Below are positions 1-6,003 of a stretch of DNA of 6,109 nucleotides, in pieces. The number at the start of each line of letters is the position of its first letter. Position 1 is the first letter of the stretch. Origin of the DNA: an uncultured Bilophila sp. (GTDB taxonomy: Bacteria; Desulfobacterota; Desulfovibrionia; Desulfovibrionales; Desulfovibrionaceae). Under the pieces are notes generated by a model. That model searched no databases, was not told where the DNA came from, and saw only the letters and a list, made by a program, of their open reading frames with translations. The translations under genes and the position numbers were made by a program. Location: contig CAUHBW010000239.1 of NCBI GenBank assembly GCA_959604115.1, forward strand, positions 1 to 6,109, in the 5' to 3' direction.

Positions 1-36
1 GTAGATCAACGTACAGCTAATATCTTGGCTTAAAGG

Positions 37-65
37 AATACGTGATGTTCTTTCTTCACAGTATT
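37..65 (-). terminator. weak candidate terminator hairpin at the toxin gene end
   Basis: AATAC-GTGA (37-45) faces TCAC-A-GTATT (56-65), giving a nine-pair stem with one bulged base and a 10-base loop that overlaps the toxin stop codon. On the transcribed strand it is followed only by CCTTTAAG, not a real U tract, so termination activity is doubtful. Nothing else is visible in bases 1-64. Confidence 0.25.
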
Positions 66-574
66 CATATTTTTTCTGCAAGTTTTTTCGCATCCTTGAG
101 AAGGAGTAGAAGTTGCTGTTCGCGGAGGGGAGAGGGGATGAAGCCGTATTTCAGGTAGAAGCGTTCGGCTTCGGCGTCGATGGGGTGGGTGAGGAGGGCG
201 CGGACGCCCACTTGTTCGGCGAGCAGGAGGGCGCGGTGGATGGCGTTCTGGAGCATGGCGTAGCCGATGCCCCGTCCCTGATGCGCGGAGGCGACCGCGA
301 GGCGCGCCAGCAGGACCACCGGAATGGGGAAGCGTCCCATGCCCTTGCGGATGCGATCCGGGGCTTCGAGGATGTCCACCTGTCCGACGGTCAGGCTGAA
401 ATATCCGGCGACGGCATGTTCCGTCAGCTCCTCCACGATGAACGTACGGGCCGAGCCGCTGGATTCGGCCTGCCGGGCATACCGGGCCAGCCAGACGTTG
501 AGGCTTTCCTTGCCGCAGTCAAACGCTTCCAGCCGGTGTTGCGGGCCGAGCGGCACAGGGCGGGCGAACATCAT
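65..574 (-). CDS. GNAT acetyltransferase toxin, TacT-like (type II TA)
   Basis: This 169-residue protein belongs to the GNAT N-acetyltransferase fold. Its arrangement matches TacT/AtaT-type toxins, which acetylate the amino group of charged aminoacyl-tRNAs and stop translation. Visible marks are the early FDCGKESLNVWL segment (residues 18-29), SARTFIVEE (41-49), the strand RLAV (91-94), the acetyl-CoA pyrophosphate loop HQGRGIG (98-104), and AERFYLKYGF (136-145). Tyr140 in that last segment sits where the family has its general-acid tyrosine. The start codon overlaps the antitoxin stop (ATGA, 571-574), so translation is probably coupled; a second ATG follows immediately at 569-571. No strong Shine-Dalgarno precedes it. 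The length is normal for the family and the motifs are intact, so it looks functional. The tRNA target is inferred from the family and cannot be read from this sequence. Confidence 0.9.
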   Translation of the reverse strand: MMFARPVPLGPQHRLEAFDCGKESLNVWLARYARQAESSGSARTFIVEELTEHAVAGYFSLTVGQVDILEAPDRIRKGMGRFPIPVVLLARLAVASAHQGRGIGYAMLQNAIHRALLLAEQVGVRALLTHPIDAEAERFYLKYGFIPSPLREQQLLLLLKDAKKLAEKI

Positions 575-858
575 TGGGCGTCCCAGGGCGCGGGCTTGGC
601 GAACAGCTTCCGCAGGCCGGGATTGTCCTGCGCCGGGGCGTCCAGCAAATCCAGCAGCGCCTGTCCCCGTTCCTCGGAAACGAAGAACAGACGCTGATCC
701 AGCAAGGTCTGCTGGGCCGCGTTGCAGGCGCTGTCCAGTACGAATTCCGTCAACGTCTTCCGGCTGACTTCGGCGGCACGGCGCAACAGCGCTTCCTGTT
801 CCGGCGTGGCCCGAAGGCCGAGCCGACCCGTCCGCCGGGTGGTGGTCGATTCGTTCAT
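571..858 (-). CDS. DUF1778 ribbon-helix-helix antitoxin, TacA-like
   Basis: This 95-residue protein is the partner of the GNAT toxin. Residues 8-20 (RTGRLGLRATPEQ) form the DNA-binding beta strand. EALLRRAAEVSR (22-33) and TLTEFVLDSACNAAQQTLL (35-53) form the two helices of a ribbon-helix-helix dimer. The C-terminal part, FFVSEERGQALLDLLDAP (58-75) to the terminal PWDAQ, is the usual toxin-neutralising tail. The frame stays open upstream to an ATG at 1143, but I chose 858: AAGGAG lies seven bases upstream of it, the RHH domain starts just inside, and the upstream extension looks like translated intergenic DNA. In this family the antitoxin, alone or with toxin, represses its own promoter; the short leader and upstream repeats fit that. 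The ATGA overlap with the toxin indicates a single operon. Confidence 0.9.
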   Translation of the reverse strand: MNESTTTRRTGRLGLRATPEQEALLRRAAEVSRKTLTEFVLDSACNAAQQTLLDQRLFFVSEERGQALLDLLDAPAQDNPGLRKLFAKPAPWDAQ

Positions 859-877
859 GATCGTTCTCCTTGCCTTG

Positions 878-906
878 ATGTTAGTACATAAGGCATACAT
901 TGTCCA
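878..906 (-). promoter_or_regulatory. candidate promoter and operator of the toxin-antitoxin operon
   Basis: A -35-like TGGACA (906-901) and a -10-like TAACAT (883-878) are separated by 17 bases. Transcription would begin near 871, leaving a leader of about a dozen bases before the AAGGAG ribosome site. The spacer holds two TATG units (GTATGCCTTATGTAC), a plausible small operator for the RHH antitoxin. The -10 matches consensus at only four of six positions. Confidence 0.4.
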
Positions 907-1080
907 TGATTGCGGTACGGGAAGCCGCGTCCGTGAAGTTTCGCGAACAGGGGCGCATTGAAGAATCCTGCTGAAAATGGAAAATCCGCATAGAGAAAGA
1001 AAAGGCTGCCATGACCGCAGGAATAATGCGGCCTGCGGAGTTATCGGATAGCCCCGGCGTCCGCCAAAGGCCCGGCTTCC

Positions 1081-1164
1081 CGTGCCGGACGATACGGCAC
1101 GGCTCCGGCGGGAGCCGGCATCAGACGGAGGCGTCTTCCTCATCCCGTTTCGGTTCGGCGGGAT
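1081..1164. repeat. cluster of four short stem-loops downstream of the recombinase
   Basis: Four inverted repeats follow one another: CGTGCCG/CGGCACG (1081-1087, 1095-1101), CGGCTCC/GGAGCCG (1100-1106, 1111-1117), AGACG/CGTCT (1123-1127, 1132-1136) and ATCCCG/CGGGAT (1142-1147, 1159-1164). The cluster begins five bases past the recombinase stop. None is followed by a T run on either strand, so it is not a classical intrinsic terminator. It may serve as an RNA-end or RNA-stability structure. Confidence 0.45.
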
Positions 1165-1168
1165 ACGT

Positions 1169-1729
1169 TTACAGCCGTTTCCGGTAACCGTACATCGTCG
1201 TGCGCGGAATGCCGTAACGCTTTGCCAGTTCCGAGGGTTTGCTCCCTGCGGAAAGTTGGGCGAGCAACTCTTCCAACAATTTCCCGTCCGCCCGACGCGG
1301 CCTGCCCAAAGGCTTGCCTTTCGCTCTGGCCGCCGCGATGCCTTCCTTCTGGCGTTCGCGGATCAGCGTCCGTTCAAACTCCGCAAACGCGCCGAGCATC
1401 TGGAACATAAGCCGCTGCAGAGGATCGACCGCCCGCGCGTCGAAGGTCATCCCTTCCTTATGGAAGACGACGGATACGCCTCTCGCGGTCAGACCCTCCA
1501 CAAGCTGCTGGAGGTGCAGCAGGTTCCGGGCCAACCGATCGATGCTGTGGACATGCAGCGTGTCTCCCTCGCGCAGATAGTCCAGACATGCCGACAGTCC
1601 CGGACGCTCCCGGACCGAACCCGTCAACCTGTCCTCAAACACCTTGTCCGGCGTAACCCCTTCGAGCTGCCTGTCCGCATGCTGGTCCGCCGCGCTGACC
1701 CGGATGTACCCCACCTGCTGCCCGTTCAT
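1169..1729 (-). CDS. serine recombinase, small resolvase/invertase family
   Basis: This 186-residue protein has the full architecture of the small serine recombinases (Tn3/gamma-delta resolvase, Hin/Gin invertase). YIRVS (8-12) gives catalytic Arg10 and the nucleophile Ser12. SIDRLARN (62-69) supplies Asp64, Arg65 and Arg68, the counterparts of resolvase D67/R68/R71. MLGAFAEFERTLIRERQKEG (111-130) is the long dimerisation helix. KGKPLGRPRR (137-146) is the arm that enters the minor groove, and KPSELAKRYGIPRTTMYGYRKR (164-185) is the C-terminal helix-turn-helix. All key residues are present and the length is normal. GGGAGG lies just upstream of the chosen ATG. The array at 1743-1854 directly upstream has the layout of a resolvase res site, so cointegrate or multimer resolution is more likely than inversion. 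No transposase accompanies it in the window. Confidence 0.93.
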   Translation of the reverse strand: MNGQQVGYIRVSAADQHADRQLEGVTPDKVFEDRLTGSVRERPGLSACLDYLREGDTLHVHSIDRLARNLLHLQQLVEGLTARGVSVVFHKEGMTFDARAVDPLQRLMFQMLGAFAEFERTLIRERQKEGIAAARAKGKPLGRPRRADGKLLEELLAQLSAGSKPSELAKRYGIPRTTMYGYRKRL

Positions 1730-1742
1730 GCCTTCCTCCCGC

Positions 1743-1770
1743 TGTCTGAAAGTTTTATACCTTTAAGACA
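1743..1770. repeat. res-like subsite proximal to the recombinase, 28 bp, central TA
   Basis: TGTCTGAAAGT (1743-1753) faces TGTCTTAAAGG (minus strand, 1770-1760); 11 of 14 positions are symmetric. The central dinucleotide is TA (1756-1757) inside TTTATA. A 28-bp length with a TA centre is what Tn3-family crossover site I looks like. Confidence 0.7.
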
Positions 1771-1782
1771 AAAATGTCTGAA
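1754..1782 (-). promoter_or_regulatory. promoter of the recombinase gene, embedded in the res array
   Basis: On the minus strand, TTCAGA (1782-1777) and TATAAA (1759-1754) are separated by exactly 17 bases. The -10 matches consensus at five of six positions and the -35 at four. The -10 occupies the centre of the proximal subsite and the -35 lies in the left half of the middle subsite, so bound recombinase should occlude RNA polymerase. Confidence 0.6.
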
Positions 1783-1805
1783 AGGCAAAAAAGGCTTTTC
1801 AGACG
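1775..1805. repeat. res-like middle subsite, 31 bp
   Basis: TGTCTGAAAGG (1775-1785) faces CGTCTGAAAAG (minus strand, 1805-1795) across a 9-base A-rich spacer. The longer spacer resembles accessory site II of known res loci. Confidence 0.65.
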
Positions 1806-1828
1806 AAGCGGACAGGCCCAAAAACAAA

Positions 1829-1854
1829 TGACGAAAAGGTAGACCTTTTGGACT
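1829..1854. repeat. res-like distal subsite, 26 bp, central AG
   Basis: TGACGAAAAGG (1829-1839) faces AGTCCAAAAGG (minus strand, 1854-1844). Each half matches the 11-base motif at eight positions. The inner AAAAGGT-AG-ACCTTTT (1834-1849) is a perfect 7-bp inverted repeat about a 2-base centre, the geometry of a serine recombinase cut site. Confidence 0.5.
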
Positions 1855-1893
1855 GACAGGGGAAGGCACGGGGAAGAAAAACAGCTTGCCCAC

Positions 1894-1927
1894 AAAAAAC
1901 CCCGCCCCTCCGAACGGAGAGACGGGG
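1894..1927 (-). terminator. rho-independent terminator of the RTX gene
   Basis: On the transcribed strand, a GC-rich stem (1927-1900) pairs CCCCGTCTCTCC with GGAGGGGCGGGG, using two G-U pairs and a short loop. It is followed immediately by six U residues (1899-1894). It lies about 60 bases beyond the RTX stop codon and separates that transcript from the recombinase promoter. Confidence 0.9.
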
Positions 1928-1953
1928 ACCCTGCCGCATTGCTGCGGCAGGGT
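1928..1953 (-). other. perfect 11-bp stem-loop with GCAA tetraloop
   Basis: ACCCTGCCGCA pairs perfectly with TGCGGCAGGGT around the loop GCAA on the transcribed strand, a stable GNRA tetraloop. It abuts the terminator stem with no gap. It has no U tract of its own, so a role in protecting the 3' end of the mRNA is plausible. Confidence 0.75.
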
Positions 1954-1958
1954 TGGTC

Positions 1959-1974
1959 CACCCTCATGCGGGTG
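1959..1974 (-). other. small stem-loop after the RTX stop codon
   Basis: CACCC (1959-1963) and GGGTG (1970-1974) form a five-pair stem with a six-base loop. It is the first of three consecutive stem-loops between the RTX stop codon and the U tract. Confidence 0.45.
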
Positions 1975-1988
1975 AGTGCTGGTTGAGA

Positions 1989-4900
1989 TTAGGCGACATA
2001 GGCAGCGATATCGTCGGCACCGAGGGTAACACCGGCGAGATCGATCGTACCGGCTTCAGCGGCCCCGGAGATGGTGCCATCGGCGGCTACCTGCGCGGTG
2101 AAGACATGATAGGCGTCGCCGCCTTCAAGCCCGTCCACGATGTACAGGATGCTTCCGCCCTTCTCAGACGTGCCGACCTTGGCGGCATCAAGAGCGGCGA
2201 GCACTTCAGACACGCTGAAGGAACCATTGTTGTCCGCATCCTTGGTGCCGAGAGCAGCGGCATCCGTAATGGCAATGCCGTTGGCAGCCGCGCTTCCCAC
2301 AGTAAACGCCCCGGCGAAGTAGGCCGAGAAGTCGAGCAGATCATGCCCGGCACTGGAGGCATTGCCGTCGAAGTTGACGATGGTGTCGTGGCCGAAGTTC
2401 CCGTCGAACTTGACGGTATCGTTGCTCTGGGCGCCGGTTCCGAGGACCAGTACGTCGTTGCCGGAGCCGCCGTTGATGACGTTGTCGCTGTGTGCGGTGC
2501 TGTCATTGCCGGTGACAGTGTTGATGCTCCCCTTGCTGATCGTGGCTTCGGCAATGTCCTTGCCGACCAGATCGCCCTTGGCGGTGATGGTCACGTCCGT
2601 GGTGGTGGCAGAGCCAGCCGCAATGTCAGCAATGGAGCTCAGAATATCCGTACCGCCGACCAGCGTCGCGCCCTGAAGAGCCGCCACCAGAGCATTGTCA
2701 TCAGCACCTGCCGCCAGACTAAAGGTATAGTCATTCCCATTATAGTGAATGACGTAGTTATCGGCTTGTACGTCCGCGGTAGTACCGAAGTCCACGGTCT
2801 GGACTTCAGCGACAGGAGTAACGCCCTTGTGCGTTTCAGACGCAGTACCGGAAACAGTCGCACCTGTGCCACCCAATGTGGCATCAGTGGCAACATCACC
2901 ATAGGCCTTATAGGTGATAACGATGTCTGCTCCGCTTATAGAGGCCGTTGCTTTTGCACTGAAAGTCGTATTCGCATTCAGCGCATCGATGAAGGTAGTC
3001 AGATTGCTCGCAGTACCCCCATTAATGGTAGCTGTCACACCATCAGCGGTAAGGGTGATGTCCTGCGTATAGTCAAGGTTGAAACCGCTGAGGGTCTGCA
3101 CTTCAACTTCACCGGTAACGGCGGCAGTCGTTTGAGCAGCAGTCCCGAAGTACGTGGGCACGTCATACGTGGCGAACTGGGCGTCGGTATAGTCCGTCGG
3201 AGCGGTCCAACCATTCAGGGTGACGGAACCGCCGTCCTTATCAAGCGCATTGAACGTGATCTGCAGCGAATCCGCGTCCATCTTGCCGTCGATAAGGGAT
3301 TCGATCAGCAGGGAATGACCGGCTCCGTCCTTGGCGACGAGCAGCTTGCTCATGACCGGGTCATTGTTGATGGCCTTGATGATCGCTTCGTTGATCATTT
3401 CATCGGTGATGGTGGTGGACCCCGTAGCGGCCTGAGCCGCGGTCCAGGAAGCCAAATCAGCCGTGATGCTCACGCCGTTGAAGTCAATGGTCATCTGAAT
3501 GTGCGTACCGGCGTCGACGGTGCCCTTGATGGTGAACGTGTCGTTGGTGGTGCCCAGAACGTCGTTGTACAACGGCTGAGCGCCCTCCACGCTGCTCACA
3601 TCAATGGCACGGGCGGCGGCATTCGTTCCGGCGTTCAGAACGAAGACGGCCTTGTCACCGTTATTGTCCGCATACACGGTGTCGTTTCCGGAACCCGCGT
3701 TGATGATCACGTTGCCGGAACCGGGCGTTTTGATGACGTCGTCACCGGCACCGCCGTTGATGGTTACGTTCATCAGCTTCTGCTGGTTGGCAATCTGATT
3801 GTCGGTAGCGAAGTCGGCGACGTACTGGATAAGATCGTTTCCTTCGCCGCCATCAATGACCAGCTGGAAGTCACGGTCGGCAAGCAGGCCGCCGTTTACC
3901 TTCATGTTGAGGGTGTCGTCGCCGGAACCGAACGCATACTTGAACTCGCCGCTCGGAGCAAAGGCGCTGTCCATGGAAGCGGTTCCGTCCACGCTCTTCA
4001 TGTACTTGTCATAGGAGGCTTCGGTAAGCTGCGCGGCGATGCTGACATTGCCCTGCATTTCAGTGGCATTGAACAGCTTCACATCCGTGAGACCGGCCTT
4101 GCCGTTTCCGAAGTCCAGCATGCGGGTAGCGTCCTGCCAATCAACCATGCTTTTGCCTTCATTGGCAGAAGTCTGATTGTCAGCCTGAACGGTGTCGCCG
4201 ATGAACAGGTTGCCGTTGTTGCCGTCGGCATCGCTGCCGTTCAGGTCGCCGTTCTTCACGGTAACCATCCGCAGCGTGTTGTTGGTGGAGGACATGCTGG
4301 AGAGCCAGCTGCCGCGATCCACGGTCACGTCGAAGCGTTCCACGCCTCCACGGGTTCCCATGCCGCCGATGACGAGATCGCCGGCCTGCGAACCGAACAC
4401 GGTGTCGTCGGGCAGGCACGCGCTGGCGTCGTCCCACTGGACATGACCAACATTATCCAGAGCCACATCGGTTTTGATGAGCGGGCAAGAATCCACTTTG
4501 TCGGCGCTCATGGTCGCGGAAGTGGAGTTGGTTTCCGGAAGACCGTTGGAAGCCAGCCAGCTGCCGCCGGTGAGAGCGCCCTGAGAGGAAGTCACGACAA
4601 TCTGCGTGCCGGTCACCTGCTCGCCCTTGTGTTCACCGATGCCGACGACAGCCTGGAACGCATCTCCAAGGGAGACCTTCAGACCGAGGCCGGACAGGGT
4701 AGCATCAGCATCAATGGCGGCCTGAATCTGCGCGGCCAGTTCTTCATAGCTCGGCGTTTCGTCGGTCGCATGATTGTACGCGCTGAAATCGACGGTGTAT
4801 TCCTTGCCGTTCAAGGAGAACTTGAAGCCGGTGTACGGGTTGTCATACAACGGATCGGCATGACCGCCCTGAGCTTCCGGCAAAGCACCCACGGTGTCGA

Positions 4901-5984
4901 TGAGCTGAAGATTCAGCGTACCGGTAGTGGTGGAATCGTCGGCTTTCAGGTACTGGTCGTTGAAGTGCACAGTCATGTCCACACCGGGATCGGTGTTGCC
5001 CATGCCGACGGTCACCTGATTGGAATTGACGCGCACGTCTTCGATGGTGAGGTCGTTGCGGCTGTCCTGAGACCAGAGCTGGAGAGTACCGTCATCACCT
5101 GCGCTGATGCGTTCGGCGTCGATTTTGGCGACGTCACTAGCGTTCCCGTTCTGAACGCGGAATTTCAACACTTCCACATTCTTGATTTCAGGCGTGATGA
5201 TCTGAGAATTCGTCGGCGTCGTATTCGCGCCGAGGTCGGCGTACAGAACGTCGTCGCCGTCGCCGCCGTCGATCTTGTCGCCGGACTGCAGGGTGTTGCG
5301 GCTGTCGCTGATAAGGTCAGCCTGCTGATGGGCATAGAACACGTCGTTGCCGTCCGTGCCGGTGATGTCGTCATGGGCGGTGGTCAGGTCGAAGGTTTCG
5401 CCGGGCACGACGGGTTCCGGATCGGGCTTCGGTTCGGCGGGGATCACTTCGTCGCCGGAAACGGCGGTCGCGGTGATGCCTTCATCCTGACCATACAGGT
5501 AGTAGTGTTCCAGCGCGGAGAGACCGGCTTCGGCGAAAGCGGCTTCAAGCTGCGCCATCGTGTAGTCGGGATCCGTTTTCTGCATCTGCGCCAGCTTGGC
5601 GTCCATGTAGGCGCTGGTGTCGAAGCTGTTGGACGGATTGACGCCTTCGGCGGTGCCGTAGAGCTGATAGTGCTCCCACGCGTTCAGACCGGCGTCATCA
5701 AGCGCCTTGACCATCTCCTGAACCTGAGACTCGGTCACTTCGGAAGGTTTCACGCCATTGAACTGCGCGGCCTTGGCGATGTAGTAGGCTTCAGCGTTGA
5801 AGTCGGCGTTGGGGGAGACCTCTTCGTCGGCGCCATAGGTGACGAAGTGCTCGTAGGGGGTGAGGCCGGCGTCAGCGAGAGCGGCTTCGAGCTGGGTCAT
5901 CGTGTAGGCAGGATCGGATTCCTGCATCTGAGCCAGCTTGTTAGCCATGTAGATGTCGGCATCAAACCATTTGGGATCAGCCAT
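1989..5984 (-). CDS. RTX / S-layer-like calcium-binding protein, type I secretion substrate
   Basis: This 1331-residue acidic protein has no N-terminal signal peptide. Residues 6-170 hold three repeats of the 'FD...Y...K......GL...EHY..YG..EG..P' type. A Pro/Glu linker (181-195) leads to TFDLTTAHDDITGTDGNDVFY, a typical start of RTX S-layer bodies. Calcium nonapeptides are seen at 209-217, 240-248, 712-720, 744-752, 763-771 and 1172-1180. Between them are about four beta-rich modules of the 'NG..YTV.F....' kind (around 386-470, 815-915, 965-1050 and 1065-1150). Residues 1249-1260 form an EF-hand loop. The hydrophobic C-terminal end (GDAYHVFTAQVA to IAAYVA) resembles an uncleaved type I export signal. 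The only cysteines are C500 and C523. GGAGG lies five bases before the ATG. I infer a surface-layer or adhesin role; enzyme activity is not evident. No ABC exporter gene is in the window. Confidence 0.85.
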   Translation of the reverse strand: MADPKWFDADIYMANKLAQMQESDPAYTMTQLEAALADAGLTPYEHFVTYGADEEVSPNADFNAEAYYIAKAAQFNGVKPSEVTESQVQEMVKALDDAGLNAWEHYQLYGTAEGVNPSNSFDTSAYMDAKLAQMQKTDPDYTMAQLEAAFAEAGLSALEHYYLYGQDEGITATAVSGDEVIPAEPKPDPEPVVPGETFDLTTAHDDITGTDGNDVFYAHQQADLISDSRNTLQSGDKIDGGDGDDVLYADLGANTTPTNSQIITPEIKNVEVLKFRVQNGNASDVAKIDAERISAGDDGTLQLWSQDSRNDLTIEDVRVNSNQVTVGMGNTDPGVDMTVHFNDQYLKADDSTTTGTLNLQLIDTVGALPEAQGGHADPLYDNPYTGFKFSLNGKEYTVDFSAYNHATDETPSYEELAAQIQAAIDADATLSGLGLKVSLGDAFQAVVGIGEHKGEQVTGTQIVVTSSQGALTGGSWLASNGLPETNSTSATMSADKVDSCPLIKTDVALDNVGHVQWDDASACLPDDTVFGSQAGDLVIGGMGTRGGVERFDVTVDRGSWLSSMSSTNNTLRMVTVKNGDLNGSDADGNNGNLFIGDTVQADNQTSANEGKSMVDWQDATRMLDFGNGKAGLTDVKLFNATEMQGNVSIAAQLTEASYDKYMKSVDGTASMDSAFAPSGEFKYAFGSGDDTLNMKVNGGLLADRDFQLVIDGGEGNDLIQYVADFATDNQIANQQKLMNVTINGGAGDDVIKTPGSGNVIINAGSGNDTVYADNNGDKAVFVLNAGTNAAARAIDVSSVEGAQPLYNDVLGTTNDTFTIKGTVDAGTHIQMTIDFNGVSITADLASWTAAQAATGSTTITDEMINEAIIKAINNDPVMSKLLVAKDGAGHSLLIESLIDGKMDADSLQITFNALDKDGGSVTLNGWTAPTDYTDAQFATYDVPTYFGTAAQTTAAVTGEVEVQTLSGFNLDYTQDITLTADGVTATINGGTASNLTTFIDALNANTTFSAKATASISGADIVITYKAYGDVATDATLGGTGATVSGTASETHKGVTPVAEVQTVDFGTTADVQADNYVIHYNGNDYTFSLAAGADDNALVAALQGATLVGGTDILSSIADIAAGSATTTDVTITAKGDLVGKDIAEATISKGSINTVTGNDSTAHSDNVINGGSGNDVLVLGTGAQSNDTVKFDGNFGHDTIVNFDGNASSAGHDLLDFSAYFAGAFTVGSAAANGIAITDAAALGTKDADNNGSFSVSEVLAALDAAKVGTSEKGGSILYIVDGLEGGDAYHVFTAQVAADGTISGAAEAGTIDLAGVTLGADDIAAYVA
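2205..2240 (-). other. EF-hand calcium loop near the RTX protein C-terminus
   Basis: Residues 1249-1260 read DADNNGSFSVSE, fitting the 12-residue EF-hand loop: Asp, Asp and Asn at positions 1, 3 and 5, Gly at 6, Phe at 8 and Glu at 12. Helix-like flanks are present on both sides (AAALGTK before, VLAALDAAK after). Confidence 0.7.
3672..3851 (-). repeat. central RTX calcium-repeat block
   Basis: Residues 712-771 carry GGEGNDLIQ, GGAGDDVIK and AGSGNDTVY, plus the degenerate GSGNVII. This is the densest RTX cluster in the protein. Such nonapeptides fold into a calcium-bound beta roll after export. Confidence 0.8.
5475..5969 (-). repeat. three tandem N-terminal repeats of about 55 residues in the RTX gene
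   Basis: The units are residues 6-59, 62-118 and 121-170. Each opens with an aromatic FD/FN motif and ends with EHF/EHY, then YG and a Glu-rich turn. Units 1 and 3 share KLAQMQ, YTM and QLEAA and are also similar at DNA level (5886-5950 and 5545-5611). The middle unit is divergent, suggesting a duplication of an A-B pair or later homogenisation of the outer units. Confidence 0.8.
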
Positions 5985-5985
5985 T

Positions 5986-6003
5986 TTATCCTCCGGAGGA
6001 TAA
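5986..6003 (-). promoter_or_regulatory. perfect 18-bp palindrome enclosing the RTX ribosome binding site
   Basis: TTATCCTCC is followed directly by its reverse complement GGAGGATAA. The second half is the Shine-Dalgarno sequence, five bases before the ATG. In RNA, UUAUCCU can pair with AGGAUAA around a CCGG loop, which would partly hide the ribosome site. Alternatively, the duplex DNA could be an operator. Confidence 0.6.

Larger units (their letters stand above)
859..1168. other. intergenic region, hairpin-rich, no supported gene
   Basis: I see no convincing coding sequence here. The antitoxin reading frame stays open through most of it, but the translated product resembles no protein and lacks a ribosome site at 1143. 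Besides the TA promoter, it contains a stem CCGCAGG/CCTGCGG (1015-1021 with 1032-1038) and a cluster of short stem-loops at 1081-1164. Confidence 0.6.
1743..1854. other. candidate res site with three inverted-repeat recombinase subsites
   Basis: Six copies of an 11-base motif near TGTCTGAAAGG occur as three head-to-head pairs over 112 bases, beginning 13 bases upstream of the recombinase start. The pairs are 28, 31 and 26 bp long. From memory, the three gamma-delta res subsites are 28, 34 and 25 bp in roughly 114 bp, so total size and composition match a Tn3-family res. Centre-to-centre spacings are 33.5 bp (proximal to middle) and 51.5 bp (middle to distal). The recombinase promoter lies within the array, which predicts autorepression. 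Binding is inferred; the repeats are seen directly. Confidence 0.72.

Noticed and set aside
113..961. Several plus-strand frames opposite the toxin and antitoxin
   Set aside because: They overlap each other and the well-supported TA pair, and their products have the Arg/Pro/Gly-rich look of GC-rich antisense frames.
859..1143. Longer antitoxin start at 1143 giving a 190-residue protein
   Set aside because: The extra 95 residues look like translated intergenic sequence, no good ribosome site precedes 1143, and 858 has AAGGAG and fits the normal family length.
1082..1831. 249-codon plus-strand frame opposite the recombinase
   Set aside because: It is antisense to a gene with complete catalytic and helix-turn-helix motifs and runs through the res array; the product is Arg/Pro-rich with no domain.
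1743..1858. CRISPR array or iteron origin from the repeated TGTCTGAAAG motif
   Set aside because: The copies alternate in orientation as pairs with 4-9 base spacers, unlike the direct repeats and uniform spacers of CRISPR or iterons.
1743..6003. Invertible switch flipping the RTX gene or its promoter
   Set aside because: The recombinase family makes this attractive, but I found no second, inverted copy of the TGTCTGAAAGG paired subsites upstream of the RTX gene; only an isolated TGTCC occurs near 6055. A partner outside the window cannot be excluded.
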